Below, one piece after another: positions 41,657 through 50,075 of a stretch of 64,000 nucleotides of DNA (positions are counted from its first letter, which is position 1; each line of letters opens with the position of its first letter). The notes beneath the pieces were generated by a model, which searched no databases, was not told the origin of the DNA, and worked only from the letters and a program-made list of their open reading frames with translations. Source of the DNA: JADGGV01 sp035715725 (GTDB lineage Bacteria > Gemmatimonadota > Gemmatimonadetes > Longimicrobiales > RSA9); assembly GCA_035715725.1 (NCBI GenBank), contig DASTKT010000059.1, forward strand, positions 50,141-114,140, written 5' to 3'. The translations under genes and the position numbers were made by a program.

Positions 41657-43873
41657 GTGCGCTCCCCCACAGTGCCACGCCCGCGGCGCGGCGGCCTGGC
41701 GGGCGTAGTTCTGCTCGCGCTTGCCTGCTCCGGCAACGACAACGGCACCAACCCACAGACACCGGCGATCGACATCGCGGTGTCCCCGCCCTCGCTCAGC
41801 GTGACTCAGGGCGCGAGCGGCACGTTCAGCGTGGCGGTCACCCGCTCCGGCGGCTTCGCCGACGCGGTCACGCTCGCGGCGGAAGGGCTGCCGGCCAGCG
41901 TGACGATCCCGAACGTCACGGTGGCGGCGGGGCAGACGAGCGGCACGATGACGGTGAGCGCGGGGGCGGCGGCCGCCGGCGGCACGTCCACCGTCACGAT
42001 CCGCGCGACCGGGAACGGCGTGACCGCGAAGACGGCGCCGCTCTCGCTCACGATCCAGGCCGCGGCTCAGCCGGCGTTCGCGATGGCGCTGAACCCGGCG
42101 ACGCTGACCGTGGCGGCCGGCTCGAGCGGCACCAGCACCGTGAACCTGACGCGGTCCGGCGGCTTCACGGGCGCGGTGGCGCTGACCGCCACGGCGCCGC
42201 AGGGGCTGACCGCGACGTTCAACCCGGCCAGCGCGACGGGCGCGCAGTCGACGCTCACCGTCGCGGCGGCGGCGAGCGCGGCCGCGGGCAACTACACGGT
42301 GACGGTCACGGGAGCGGGCGGAACCGGCATCACGAACCAGACCGCCACGCTGACCGTGACGGTGACCGCGCCGACGCCCACGGGGAGCTTCACGCTGGCG
42401 CTGAATCCGGCCACGGTGAGCGTGCAGGCGGGCGGGAGCGGCACGTCCACGGTGAACATCACGCGCACCGCGCCGTTCACGGGCGCCGTCGCGCTGACCG
42501 CCACCGCGCCGGCCGGGCTCACCGTGACGTTCAACCCGGCGAGTGCCACCGGGGCGCAGTCGACGGCCACCGTCGCCGTCGCCGCCGGCACCGCCGCCGG
42601 GAACTACCCCGTGACGATCACGGGCGCCGCGGCGGGCCTCGCCAACCAGACGGCGACGCTGACCGTCGGCGTCACGGTGCCTTCCTCCGGCGGCAACGTG
42701 ACGTTCAACTTCTGCGCGGCGGCGGCGCCGGTCTGGGTCGCGGCGCAGGACGGCAACGGCGCCTGGACGCGCGTGACGGGCACGGCCAACGCCTACAGCT
42801 TCAACATCGCCTCGGGGAAGGGCGGCATCGCCTACGTCACCGGTGATGCGACGACCGGCTTCCACCTCACGGTGCTCTACGCCGCCACCGCCGAGCTGCA
42901 GGCGCAGGGCTCCGGCGCGTGCGCCACGGGCGGCGCGGGCAAGACGGTGAGCGTGAACGTCACGGGGCTCCAGCCCCCGGACCTCGGCTACGTCGGGCTC
43001 GGCAGCGCGGTCGGCACGGCGAGCGCCGCGCAGGGCTCGCTCGTCACGCTGCGGAACGTGCCGCAGGGCACCGTCGACCTGGTGGCCGCCCGCATCGCCA
43101 TCAACGTCACGGACTTCACGCTGACCGTGAACAAGCTCCTCGTCCGCCGCAACCTGAACCCGGCCGACAACAGCACGCTCCCGCCCGTCGACTTCGGGAG
43201 CACGGAGGCGTTCGACCCCGCCTCGCGCACGGTCACGCTCAACAACCTCGGCACCGACCAGGCCCAGCTCTTCGCGTCCTACGTCACGGCGAACCGCTCG
43301 GTCGTGCCGTACTTCATCGAGTCCGCGGCGACGAGCGCCGCGACCCACACGGTGGCGACGTTCCCCGCGAGCCAGCAGGCGGCCGGAGACCTGCACATGG
43401 TCTTCGCCACGGCGGTCCCGCCCGGCACGCCGCCGGCGTACTCCCGCACCGCGGGGACGCTCTTCGGCGCGTCGGCGAACCAGACGCTGACGCTCGGACC
43501 GGTGCCCGCGGCGGTCACGGTCAGCGCGCCGAGCACCTCGCCGTACGCGCGGCTCCGCGCCGTCCTCACGGTACAGTCGGAGTACAACAGGTTCTGGACG
43601 GCCAGCTACGTACAGCCGGCCGTCGGAGCGGTCCGCACCGCCACGATCATGGCGACGACCGGCTACGCGGGCGGCGGCGGCACCCTCACGCTGGACGTGC
43701 CCGACCTGACCGGTACGGCCGCCTGGGACAACAACTGGGGGCTGAAGGCCGGCACCGCCACGAGCTGGACGTTCACCGCCCAGGGGTGGAGCCAGTCCGG
43801 TGGGGTCGCCGGTACGCCGTTCGCCGAAGGGACGTTCCTCACCGGCAACCGGTCCGGCACCATCACGCCCTGA
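41657..43873 (+). CDS. Surface lipoprotein with three Ig-like repeats and an unassigned C-terminal region
   Basis: A 738-residue protein from GTG 41657, five bases after AGGAGG. The lipobox is VVLLALACSG with Cys24. Residues ~38-135, 141-244 and 245-348 are three Ig-like/BACON-like beta domains, each with a pattern such as LNPATLTVAAGSSGTSTVNL, FTGAVALTATAPQGLT and FNPASATGAQSTLTV. The last ~390 residues start NVTFNFCAAAAPVWVAAQDG and read as repeated beta strands without a domain I recognise. Such proteins sit on the outer membrane as adhesins or binding scaffolds. Domains 2 and 3 are nearly identical, a sign of recent internal duplication. A strong hairpin follows the stop. Confidence 0.82.
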   Translation: MRSPTVPRPRRGGLAGVVLLALACSGNDNGTNPQTPAIDIAVSPPSLSVTQGASGTFSVAVTRSGGFADAVTLAAEGLPASVTIPNVTVAAGQTSGTMTVSAGAAAAGGTSTVTIRATGNGVTAKTAPLSLTIQAAAQPAFAMALNPATLTVAAGSSGTSTVNLTRSGGFTGAVALTATAPQGLTATFNPASATGAQSTLTVAAAASAAAGNYTVTVTGAGGTGITNQTATLTVTVTAPTPTGSFTLALNPATVSVQAGGSGTSTVNITRTAPFTGAVALTATAPAGLTVTFNPASATGAQSTATVAVAAGTAAGNYPVTITGAAAGLANQTATLTVGVTVPSSGGNVTFNFCAAAAPVWVAAQDGNGAWTRVTGTANAYSFNIASGKGGIAYVTGDATTGFHLTVLYAATAELQAQGSGACATGGAGKTVSVNVTGLQPPDLGYVGLGSAVGTASAAQGSLVTLRNVPQGTVDLVAARIAINVTDFTLTVNKLLVRRNLNPADNSTLPPVDFGSTEAFDPASRTVTLNNLGTDQAQLFASYVTANRSVVPYFIESAATSAATHTVATFPASQQAAGDLHMVFATAVPPGTPPAYSRTAGTLFGASANQTLTLGPVPAAVTVSAPSTSPYARLRAVLTVQSEYNRFWTASYVQPAVGAVRTATIMATTGYAGGGGTLTLDVPDLTGTAAWDNNWGLKAGTATSWTFTAQGWSQSGGVAGTPFAEGTFLTGNRSGTITP
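42077..42700 (+). repeat. Two tandem ~312-bp coding repeats (Ig domains 2 and 3)
   Basis: 42077-42388 and 42389-42700 encode domains of 104 residues that share long runs, including FTGAVALTATAP and TFNPASATGAQST. They lie in frame within the lipoprotein gene and could recombine to change its length. Confidence 0.75.
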
Positions 43874-43897
43874 CGTAGCCACGCCCGGGGCTCGACG

Positions 43898-43932
43898 CGA
43901 GGGGAGCGGGGGTACGACCTCCGCTCCCCTCG
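43898..43932 (+). terminator. Perfect 12-bp hairpin after the Ig-like lipoprotein gene
   Basis: CGAGGGGAGCGG (43898-43909) and CCGCTCCCCTCG (43921-43932) pair perfectly around an 11-base loop, 25 bp after the stop codon; CGCCCGG/CCGGGCG further out can extend it. It lacks a U-tract but is the best terminator candidate in the window, separating this gene from the hydroxyproline operon. Confidence 0.7.
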
Positions 43933-44100
43933 GCGCATCCGGGCGCCGCGCGTGCGGCGCACGCCGGCGCCGCGGCAGAAGCGGAGAAGGCAGCGCCGCC
44001 GCACGGGGAGAATTACATTGGCGCCGTACGCCATGCGGCGGGCCGGGTGTACATGGAGTCGAGCGCGTGGCCGCTCGAGTGGTGGTGGGCCCATTTGCTC

Positions 44101-44134
44101 TTGCCGCGGGGCCGGTCTTCAGTATATTTTATCC
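44101..44134 (+). promoter_or_regulatory. gntR promoter with an overlapping candidate operator
   Basis: TTGCCG (44101-44106), a 16-bp spacer and TATATT (44123-44128) form a sigma70-type promoter, 22 bp from the ATG's leader, with AAGGAG at 44139-44144. The 15-mer at 44120-44134 is, on the minus strand, GGATAAAATATACTG. It matches 14 of 15 bases at 52012-52026 and 12 of 15 at 62897-62911. Overlap with the -10 would suit autorepression by the GntR protein encoded just downstream; this is an inference. Confidence 0.7.
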
Positions 44135-44150
44135 AACCAAGGAGCCTCAC

Positions 44151-44891
44151 ATGCCCAGCTCCACAAGATACGGACGGCGGGCCGCCGGTGCGCCGTCGCC
44201 CACGGGGGGAGTGCAGCGGAAGACGGTGGCCGCGCTCACGCTGGAGGCGATGCGCGACCGGATTCTTCGCGGCGAGTACGCCGAGGGGGCGCCGCTGCGA
44301 CAGGACGCGTTGGCCGCGGAGCTCGGGGTCAGCCGCATCCCGGTGCGCGAGGCGCTGCGGCAGCTGGAGGTGGAAGGGCTGGTCTCGTTCCGGCCGCATA
44401 TCGGAGCGGTGGTGTCGAGCCTGGCGCTGAGCGAGATCGAGGAGCTGTTCGATCTCCGGTCGCTGATCGAGACGGACCTGCTGCGGCGGGCCATGCCGGC
44501 GCTGACGCCCGCGGACCTGGATCGGGCGGGGGAGATCCTGGACGCGTACGACGAGGCGTTCCAGCAGGGGGACGTGGCGGCGTGGGGCGCGCTCAACTGG
44601 GAGTTCCACTCGGCGCTGCTGAACCCGGCGGACCGGCCGCTGACGATGCAGATCCTGCATCATCTGCGGAACCAGAGCGACCGGTACACGCGGTTGCAGC
44701 TCTCGCTGACGCACGGGGAGAACCGGGCGCGGGAGGAGCATCGGGCGATCCTGAAGGCAGTGCGGAAGGGGCAGGTGGAGCACGCGTGCGCGCTGCTGGC
44801 CACGCACATTCTGGGGGCGGGGCACGCGCTGCTCGAGTTCCTGCGAGTCCATCGGGGGGCGTCCGGCGAGGCACGCCCGGAGGGTGCATGA
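44151..44891 (+). CDS. GntR-family (FadR/FCD subgroup) regulator of the hydroxyproline operon
   Basis: A 246-residue protein from ATG 44151 behind AAGGAG. The winged HTH is at ~25-85 (ALTLEAMRDRILRGEYAEGAPL, LAAELGVSRIPVREALRQLEVEGLV). The FCD domain at ~95-225 has FDLRSLIETDLLRRA, NWEFHSALLNPA, REEHRAILKA and ATHILGAG, supplying the Asp and three His residues that usually bind a metal with the effector. Related regulators control amino-acid and sugar-acid catabolism and are released by a pathway intermediate. It overlaps the aldehyde dehydrogenase gene by ATGA, so it is the first gene of the hydroxyproline operon. A palindromic AT-rich motif overlaps its own promoter. Confidence 0.92.
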   Translation: MPSSTRYGRRAAGAPSPTGGVQRKTVAALTLEAMRDRILRGEYAEGAPLRQDALAAELGVSRIPVREALRQLEVEGLVSFRPHIGAVVSSLALSEIEELFDLRSLIETDLLRRAMPALTPADLDRAGEILDAYDEAFQQGDVAAWGALNWEFHSALLNPADRPLTMQILHHLRNQSDRYTRLQLSLTHGENRAREEHRAILKAVRKGQVEHACALLATHILGAGHALLEFLRVHRGASGEARPEGA

Positions 44892-46333
44892 GCGCGGTTC
44901 TCAGGAGCTATGTGGGCGGGGGGTTCGGCGTCGCGGAGTCGGCGCGGCTGATCCCGGACGTGAACCCGTCGGACGCCGCGGACGTGGTCGGGCAGCTCCC
45001 GGAGGGGACGCCGGAAGAGGCGGCGCGCGCGGTGGCGGCGGCCGCAGAGGCGCTGCCGCGCTGGCGGTCGACGGCGGCTCCGGCGCGGGCGGAGCTGCTG
45101 TACCGCTGGGCGGGCGCCATCGACGCGCGGCGCGAGGAGCTGGCCCGGGAGATGGCCCGGGAGGTGGGAAAGCCGATCGGGGAGGCGCGGGGCGAGGTGG
45201 CGCGGTGCGTGGTGATCCTGCGCTACTACGCGGGCGAGGCGGTGCGGCCGGTGGGCGAGGTGATCCCGGCGCAGGCGGCCGGCGCGCTGCAGTTCAGCCT
45301 GCGCGAGCCGCTGGGCGTGGTGGCGCTGATCACTCCGTGGAACTTCCCGCTGGCGATCCCGCTGTGGAAGGCGGCGCCGGCGCTGGCGTTCGGCAACACG
45401 GTGGTGCTGAAGCCGTCGGAGCGCTCGCCGCGGATGGGCGAGCTGCTGGCGGAGACGGCGCACGCGGCCGAGGTGCCGGCGGGTGTCTTCAACGTGCTGC
45501 AGGGCTCGGGGGCGGTGATCGGGGAGAGCCTGCTGCGGGAGGAGGCGGTCCGGGCGGTGAGCTTCACGGGCTCGACCCGCGTGGGGGCGACGGTGGCGGG
45601 GATCGCCGCGGAGCGGAACATCCGCTACCAGACGGAGATGGGCGGGAAGAACGTGGTGATCGTCGCGCCGGACGCGGACCTGGAGCTGGCGGCCCGGTTG
45701 ACGGCGGCGGGCGCGATGCGCTACGCGGGGCAGAAGTGCACCGCCACGAGCCGGGCGGTGGTGGTGCGGTCGGTCGAGGAGGCGTTCCTCGAGAAGCTGC
45801 GGGCCCAGGTGGAGGCGCTTCCGCTGGGGCCGGTGGAGGATGCGGCCGCCGCGGTGGGCCCGCTCATCACCGCGGACGCGCGCGAGTGGATCCGGCGCGC
45901 GGTGGCGGAGGCGGGCGGCACGCGGGTCTACGGCGGCTCCGCCCCGGCGGAGGAGCCCTTCTCCCGCGGCTTCTACTTCTCGCCGACGATCATCCGCGAC
46001 GTGGATCCCGCCTCCCCGCTGGCGCAGGACGAGCTGTTCGGTCCGGTGCTGGCCACGTTCTCGGCGACGGACCTGGAGGAGGCCATCGCGCTGGCGAACC
46101 GCACGCGCTACGGCCTGAGCGCCTCGCTCTTCACGCGCGATCTGAACGCCGCGCTGGCGTACGTGCACCGGATCGAGGCCGGACTGGTGCGGGTGAACGG
46201 CGACACCACCGGGGTGGACCCGCACGCGCCGTTCGGCGGCGTGAAGGCGTCGAGTTCCGGGAGCCGCGAGCAGGGCCCCGCCGCGAGGGAGTTCTACACG
46301 GAGATCAAGACGGTCCAGATCAACCCCTTCTGA
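44888..46333 (+). CDS. 2-oxoglutarate semialdehyde dehydrogenase (aldehyde dehydrogenase family)
   Basis: A 481-residue aldehyde dehydrogenase. It has the NAD(P) contact TPWNFPLAIPLWK (~148-160), KPSERSP, GSTRVG in the Rossmann loop, the general base in TEMGGKNVVI (Glu250), and the nucleophile in GQKCTATS (Cys284), plus ELFGPVLATF near the end. All catalytic residues are intact. Its place between the GntR regulator and 4-hydroxyproline epimerase identifies the substrate as 2-oxoglutarate semialdehyde, the last step to 2-oxoglutarate. That assignment comes from context; the fold alone allows other aldehydes. The start overlaps the regulator stop by ATGA, and the epimerase follows after 13 bp. 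Confidence 0.9.
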   Translation: MSAVLRSYVGGGFGVAESARLIPDVNPSDAADVVGQLPEGTPEEAARAVAAAAEALPRWRSTAAPARAELLYRWAGAIDARREELAREMAREVGKPIGEARGEVARCVVILRYYAGEAVRPVGEVIPAQAAGALQFSLREPLGVVALITPWNFPLAIPLWKAAPALAFGNTVVLKPSERSPRMGELLAETAHAAEVPAGVFNVLQGSGAVIGESLLREEAVRAVSFTGSTRVGATVAGIAAERNIRYQTEMGGKNVVIVAPDADLELAARLTAAGAMRYAGQKCTATSRAVVVRSVEEAFLEKLRAQVEALPLGPVEDAAAAVGPLITADAREWIRRAVAEAGGTRVYGGSAPAEEPFSRGFYFSPTIIRDVDPASPLAQDELFGPVLATFSATDLEEAIALANRTRYGLSASLFTRDLNAALAYVHRIEAGLVRVNGDTTGVDPHAPFGGVKASSSGSREQGPAAREFYTEIKTVQINPF

Positions 46334-46346
46334 CAGGCGGGACGGC

Positions 46347-47345
46347 ATGAGGCTCTCCACCCGCAGCGTCGCGGCCGGTCCGGTCCGGGACGCCGGACCC
46401 GCGTTTCCGGCCGCGATCCGGGTGGTGGACTCCCATACGGAGGGGGAGCCCACCCGGGTGGTGGTGGACGGCTGGCCGCAGCCCGCCGGGCGGAGCATGG
46501 CGGAGCGGCGCGACCGGCTGCGGCGCGACTTCGATCACCTCCGCAGCGGCGTGGTGCTGGAGCCGCGCGGGCACTCCGCCGTCGTCGGCGCGCTGCTGAC
46601 GCCGCCGGTCGAGCCGGGCTCCGCCGCCGGCGTGATCTTCTTCAACAACGTGGGCTACCTGGGGATGTGCGGGCACGGCCTGATCGGCGTGGTGACGACG
46701 CTGCACTTCCTCGGACGGCTGGCGCCGGGCGCGGTGCGGATCGACACGCCGGTGGGCACGGTGGGCGCCGAGCTCGGCGCGGACGGCGCCGTGACCATCG
46801 AGAACGTGCCCGCCTATTGCTACGCGCAGGACGTGGCCGTGGAGGTGCCGGGCGTCGGCCGCGTCGTAGGCGACGTCGCCTACGGCGGCAACTGGTTCTT
46901 CATCACCCACCTCCCCGAGCTGGCCGTCGATCTCTCCAACCTCGACGCGCTCTACGGCGCCACGCGCGCCATCCTCGCGGCGCTGCGCGACCAGGGGATC
47001 ACCGGGAAGGACGGCGCGGAGATCGACCACGTGGAGGTGTCGGCGCCGCCGCGGCGCGCCGACGCCGACTGCCGGAACTTCGTCCTCTGCCCGGGCGGCG
47101 AGTACGACCGCTCCCCGTGCGGGACGGGGACGTCGGCGAAGATGGCCACGCTGCACGCCCGCGGCGAGCTCGCGCTCGGCGCCCCCTGGCGCCAGGAGAG
47201 CGTCACCGGGAGCCTCTTCCACGGCTGGCTGACCGGGAGCGCGGCGGGCCTCGTGCCGCACATCCGCGGGCGGGCGTTCATCACGGGCGAGGCCACGCTC
47301 CGCTTCGATCCCGCTGATCCGTTCCGGGCCGGACTGGCGCCGTGA
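46347..47345 (+). CDS. 4-hydroxyproline 2-epimerase (proline racemase family)
   Basis: A 332-residue enzyme with both catalytic cysteines: Cys108 in NVGYLGMCGHGLIGV and Cys258 in SPCGTGTSAKMA. The N-terminal VVDSHTEGEPTRVVVDG and the FNNVGY stretch are family hallmarks. The two-base mechanism needs both cysteines, so it should be active; a Cys-to-Thr change would instead mark a dehydratase. It converts trans-4-hydroxy-L-proline to cis-4-hydroxy-D-proline, as LhpA does in Pseudomonas. Its position with a D-hydroxyproline dehydrogenase and a DapA-type deaminase supports hydroxyproline rather than proline as substrate. The next gene overlaps by four bases. Confidence 0.92.
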   Translation: MRLSTRSVAAGPVRDAGPAFPAAIRVVDSHTEGEPTRVVVDGWPQPAGRSMAERRDRLRRDFDHLRSGVVLEPRGHSAVVGALLTPPVEPGSAAGVIFFNNVGYLGMCGHGLIGVVTTLHFLGRLAPGAVRIDTPVGTVGAELGADGAVTIENVPAYCYAQDVAVEVPGVGRVVGDVAYGGNWFFITHLPELAVDLSNLDALYGATRAILAALRDQGITGKDGAEIDHVEVSAPPRRADADCRNFVLCPGGEYDRSPCGTGTSAKMATLHARGELALGAPWRQESVTGSLFHGWLTGSAAGLVPHIRGRAFITGEATLRFDPADPFRAGLAP

Positions 47346-48478
47346 GCGCCGTGGTCCCGTCCCCGGACGCGGTCGTGGTCGGGGCCGGCATCGTGGGCGC
47401 GGCCTGCGCGCTCGAGCTGGTGCGCGCCGGGTTGCGGGTGGTGGTGCTGGACGGCGCCGAGGTGGGCGGCGGCACCACCGCGGCCGGGATGGGGCACCTG
47501 GTGGTGATGGACGACTCGGAGGAGCAGTTCGCCCTCACGGCCTACTCGGTCCGCCTCTGGCGCGAGCTCGCGCCCGGCCTCCCCCCGGAGTGCGAGTTCG
47601 ACCCCTGCGGGACCCTCTGGATCGCCGCCGATGCCGGGCAGCTCGAGGCGGTGCGGCGGAAGCACGAGGCGTACACGGCGCGGGGCGTGGCCGCGGAGGT
47701 GCTGGACGGCGCGGCGCTGGCGGCCTGCGAGCCCGGGCTGCGCCGACCGCTGGCCGGAGCGCTCCTGGTGCCGGGCGACGGCGTGCTCTACCCGCCGGCC
47801 GCCGCGCGGTACCTCCTGGCGGAGGCGTGCCGCGCGGGTGCCGTCTTCCGCGGCGGGTCCCCGGTGGAAGCGATCCGGCCCGGCGCCGTGGTGGTGGCCG
47901 GCGAGACGCTGCCGGCCGGCGCGGTGGTGAACGCGGCCGGCGCCGCCGCGCCGAGCCTCGCGCCGGGGCTCCCGATCGTCCCGCGCAAGGGGCACCTCGC
48001 CATCACGGACCGATACCCCGGATCCTGCCGGCACCAGATCGTGGAGCTGGGCTACCTGCAGAGCGCGCACGAGATGACCGCCGAGTCCGTGGCGTTCAAC
48101 GTCCAGCCGCGCAAGACGGGGCAGGTCCTGATCGGCTCCTCCCGCGAGCTGGTCGGGTGGGATCCCGCCACGAACCGCGCCGTGCTCGGCCGGATGCTCC
48201 AGCGCGCCGTGAGCTTCATGCCCGCGCTGGCGTCCGCCTCCGTGATCCGGGTCTGGACCGGATTCCGCCCCGCGACGCCCGACAAGCTCCCGCTGATCGG
48301 CCGATGGGAGGAGACGGAGGGGGTGTGGGTAGCGGCCGGGCACGAGGGGCTGGGGATCACGACGTCGCTCGGCACGGCACGCATCCTCGCGGACCTGATC
48401 ACGGGGCGGCCCCCCGCGATCGACCCCGCGCCCTACGCGCCGATGCGCGTGCTGAGCGCGGCGGAGCACGGTGAATGA
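47342..48478 (+). CDS. DAO-type FAD subunit of D-hydroxyproline dehydrogenase
   Basis: A 378-residue glycine/D-amino-acid oxidase-family flavoprotein from GTG 47342, which overlaps the epimerase stop by four bases. It opens VVVGAGIVGAACALELVRAG, then GGGTTAAGMGHLVVMDD for FAD and substrate contacts, and ends GVWVAAGHEGLGITTSLGTARILADLI, the standard FAD-closing motif. In Pseudomonas aeruginosa the cis-4-hydroxy-D-proline dehydrogenase is a hetero-oligomer (LhpBEF) of such a protein with a small ferredoxin-like and a larger FAD protein; the same three genes occur here in a row. It oxidises cis-4-hydroxy-D-proline to 1-pyrroline-4-hydroxy-2-carboxylate. Confidence 0.88.
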   Translation: MSAVVPSPDAVVVGAGIVGAACALELVRAGLRVVVLDGAEVGGGTTAAGMGHLVVMDDSEEQFALTAYSVRLWRELAPGLPPECEFDPCGTLWIAADAGQLEAVRRKHEAYTARGVAAEVLDGAALAACEPGLRRPLAGALLVPGDGVLYPPAAARYLLAEACRAGAVFRGGSPVEAIRPGAVVVAGETLPAGAVVNAAGAAAPSLAPGLPIVPRKGHLAITDRYPGSCRHQIVELGYLQSAHEMTAESVAFNVQPRKTGQVLIGSSRELVGWDPATNRAVLGRMLQRAVSFMPALASASVIRVWTGFRPATPDKLPLIGRWEETEGVWVAAGHEGLGITTSLGTARILADLITGRPPAIDPAPYAPMRVLSAAEHGE

Positions 48479-48538
48479 TCGGGTCCCACCGGAGCGTCGC
48501 GTGGCCCGCGCCAACCTCCGCGGCGCCTGAACGGTATC

Positions 48539-48787
48539 ATGAATGAGCTCATCGAGATCCACGTGAACGGGCGGGCGGTCCGGATCCCCGAGGAAGCCAG
48601 CCTCGCCGCGGCGCTCCTGGCCGCCGGCGAGTCCGCCTTCCGCCGCTCCGTGACCGGAGCGCCGCGCGGACCCGTGTGCGGGATGGGGGTCTGCTACGAG
48701 TGCCGCGTCACCGTGAACGGCGTGCCGCACGTCCGTGCGTGCCTGGAGCCGGTGATGCCCGGGATGGAGGTCGTCACCGGTGAGTGA
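48539..48787 (+). CDS. Small [2Fe-2S] subunit of D-hydroxyproline dehydrogenase
   Basis: An 82-residue ferredoxin-like protein. Cys47, Cys52, Cys55 and Cys68, in GPVCGMGVCYECRVTVNG and VRACLEP, form the plant-type [2Fe-2S] pattern C-x4-C-x2-C-x12-C. The N-terminal IEIHVNGRAVRIPEEASLAAAL is the beta-grasp strand pair. It is the gamma-type (LhpF/HcnA-like) electron-transfer subunit that links two FAD sites. It sits 60 bp after the DAO-type gene and overlaps the following FAD/NAD subunit by eight bases, matching the known heterotrimer order. Confidence 0.9.
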   Translation: MNELIEIHVNGRAVRIPEEASLAAALLAAGESAFRRSVTGAPRGPVCGMGVCYECRVTVNGVPHVRACLEPVMPGMEVVTGE

Positions 48788-50075
48788 GGCCTTGCCCCGC
48801 CGGGTGACGGCGCAGATCGCGGTCGTGGGCGCCGGTCCGGCGGGGATCGCCGCGGCCGTGCGGGCGGCGGAGGCGGGCGCACGGGTGGTGGTGCTGGACG
48901 AGGCGCCGCGCCCCGGCGGGCAGATCTGGCGGCACACGTCGCGGGAGACGCTCCCTCCCGGCGCGCGGCGCTGGATCGAGCGCCTGGACGCCTGTGGGGC
49001 CCGGGTGCTCTCCGGCGCCACCGTGGTGGACGCGGCGGGGACCCGGCTCCTGGCGCAGCACCGGGGCGAGCCGCTCGTCGTGAGCGCGGAGCGGGTCATC
49101 CTGGCGACGGGGGCGCGCGAGCTCTTCCTCCCCTTCCCCGGGTGGACGCTCCCGGGCGTGGTCGGGGTGGGCGGCGCGCAGGCGCTGCTCAAGGCGGGCA
49201 CCCCCGTGGCGGGGAAGCGCGTGATGGTCGCCGGCTCGGGGCCGCTCCTCCTTCCCGTCGCCGCGGCGCTGGCCGGCGCCGGGGCGCGGGTGGCCGTCGT
49301 GGCGGAGCAGGCCTCCCCCGCCGCGGTCCGCCGCTTCGCCGCGGGCCTCTGGCGCATGCCCGGGAAGCTGTGGCAGGCCGCGCGCTACCGCGCCGGCTTC
49401 CCGCGTGCCCGCTACCGTCGCGGCGCCTGGGTCATGCGCGCCGACGGTGATGCGACGGTGCGCGAGGCCACGCTGACGGATGGGCGCCGCACGTGGACGG
49501 AGCCGTGCGACCTCCTGGCCGTGGGCTTCGGCCTGACGCCCGCCACGGAGCTGCCGCGGCTGCTGGGGTGCCGAATCGAAGGCGCGCGCGTCCAGGTGGA
49601 CGCGTACCAGCACACCAGCGTGTCGGGGATCCTCTGCGCGGGCGAGCCCACGGGGATTGCCGGTGTGGAGGCGGCGGTGCTGGAGGGGCAGATCGCGGCG
49701 TGCGCGGCCATGGGCCGAGCGGCGGAGGCGGCGCCCTTCCTCGCCGCCCGCGATCGCTGGCGCCGCTTCGCGGAGCGGCTGGATGCGGCCTTCGCGCTGC
49801 GCGACGAGCTGCGCACGCTTGCGAACGAGCGCACGATCGTCTGCCGCTGCGAGGACGTGCCTCTCGGCCGGATCGACCCGGGCTGGGGCGCGCGCGCGGC
49901 CAAGCTGTACACCCGGGCGGGAATGGGCCCCTGCCAGGGGCGCATCTGCGGTGCGGCGCTCCAGTTCCTCTTCGACTGGACCCCGGACAGGGTGCGCGTG
50001 CCCGTGGCCCCCGCCGCCGTCGGCACGCTCGTGCATGCGGCTGCGGCCGACATAGAACCACAGGACGACTCATGA
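48780..50075 (+). CDS. FAD/NAD-type subunit of D-hydroxyproline dehydrogenase with a BFD-like cluster
   Basis: A 431-residue protein from GTG 48780. The FAD motif AVVGAGPAGIAAAVRAAEAG is at ~11-30, and the second Rossmann motif is KRVMVAGSGPLLLPVAAALA (~140-160), with ILATGARELFLPFPGW between them. The C-terminal part has CRCEDVPLGRID and GPCQGRICGAAL, with Cys355, Cys357, Cys385 and Cys390 forming a C-x-C...C-x4-C [2Fe-2S] site of the BFD (bacterioferritin-associated ferredoxin) type. It corresponds to the alpha subunit (LhpE/HcnB-like) of hetero-oligomeric amino-acid dehydrogenases and passes electrons onward. It overlaps the small subunit gene and the deaminase gene. Confidence 0.9.
   Translation: MSEALPRRVTAQIAVVGAGPAGIAAAVRAAEAGARVVVLDEAPRPGGQIWRHTSRETLPPGARRWIERLDACGARVLSGATVVDAAGTRLLAQHRGEPLVVSAERVILATGARELFLPFPGWTLPGVVGVGGAQALLKAGTPVAGKRVMVAGSGPLLLPVAAALAGAGARVAVVAEQASPAAVRRFAAGLWRMPGKLWQAARYRAGFPRARYRRGAWVMRADGDATVREATLTDGRRTWTEPCDLLAVGFGLTPATELPRLLGCRIEGARVQVDAYQHTSVSGILCAGEPTGIAGVEAAVLEGQIAACAAMGRAAEAAPFLAARDRWRRFAERLDAAFALRDELRTLANERTIVCRCEDVPLGRIDPGWGARAAKLYTRAGMGPCQGRICGAALQFLFDWTPDRVRVPVAPAAVGTLVHAAAADIEPQDDS

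Noticed and set aside
46347..47345. trans-3-hydroxy-L-proline dehydratase instead of epimerase
   Set aside because: The dehydratase has Thr in place of the second catalytic Cys; here both Cys108 and Cys258 are present.
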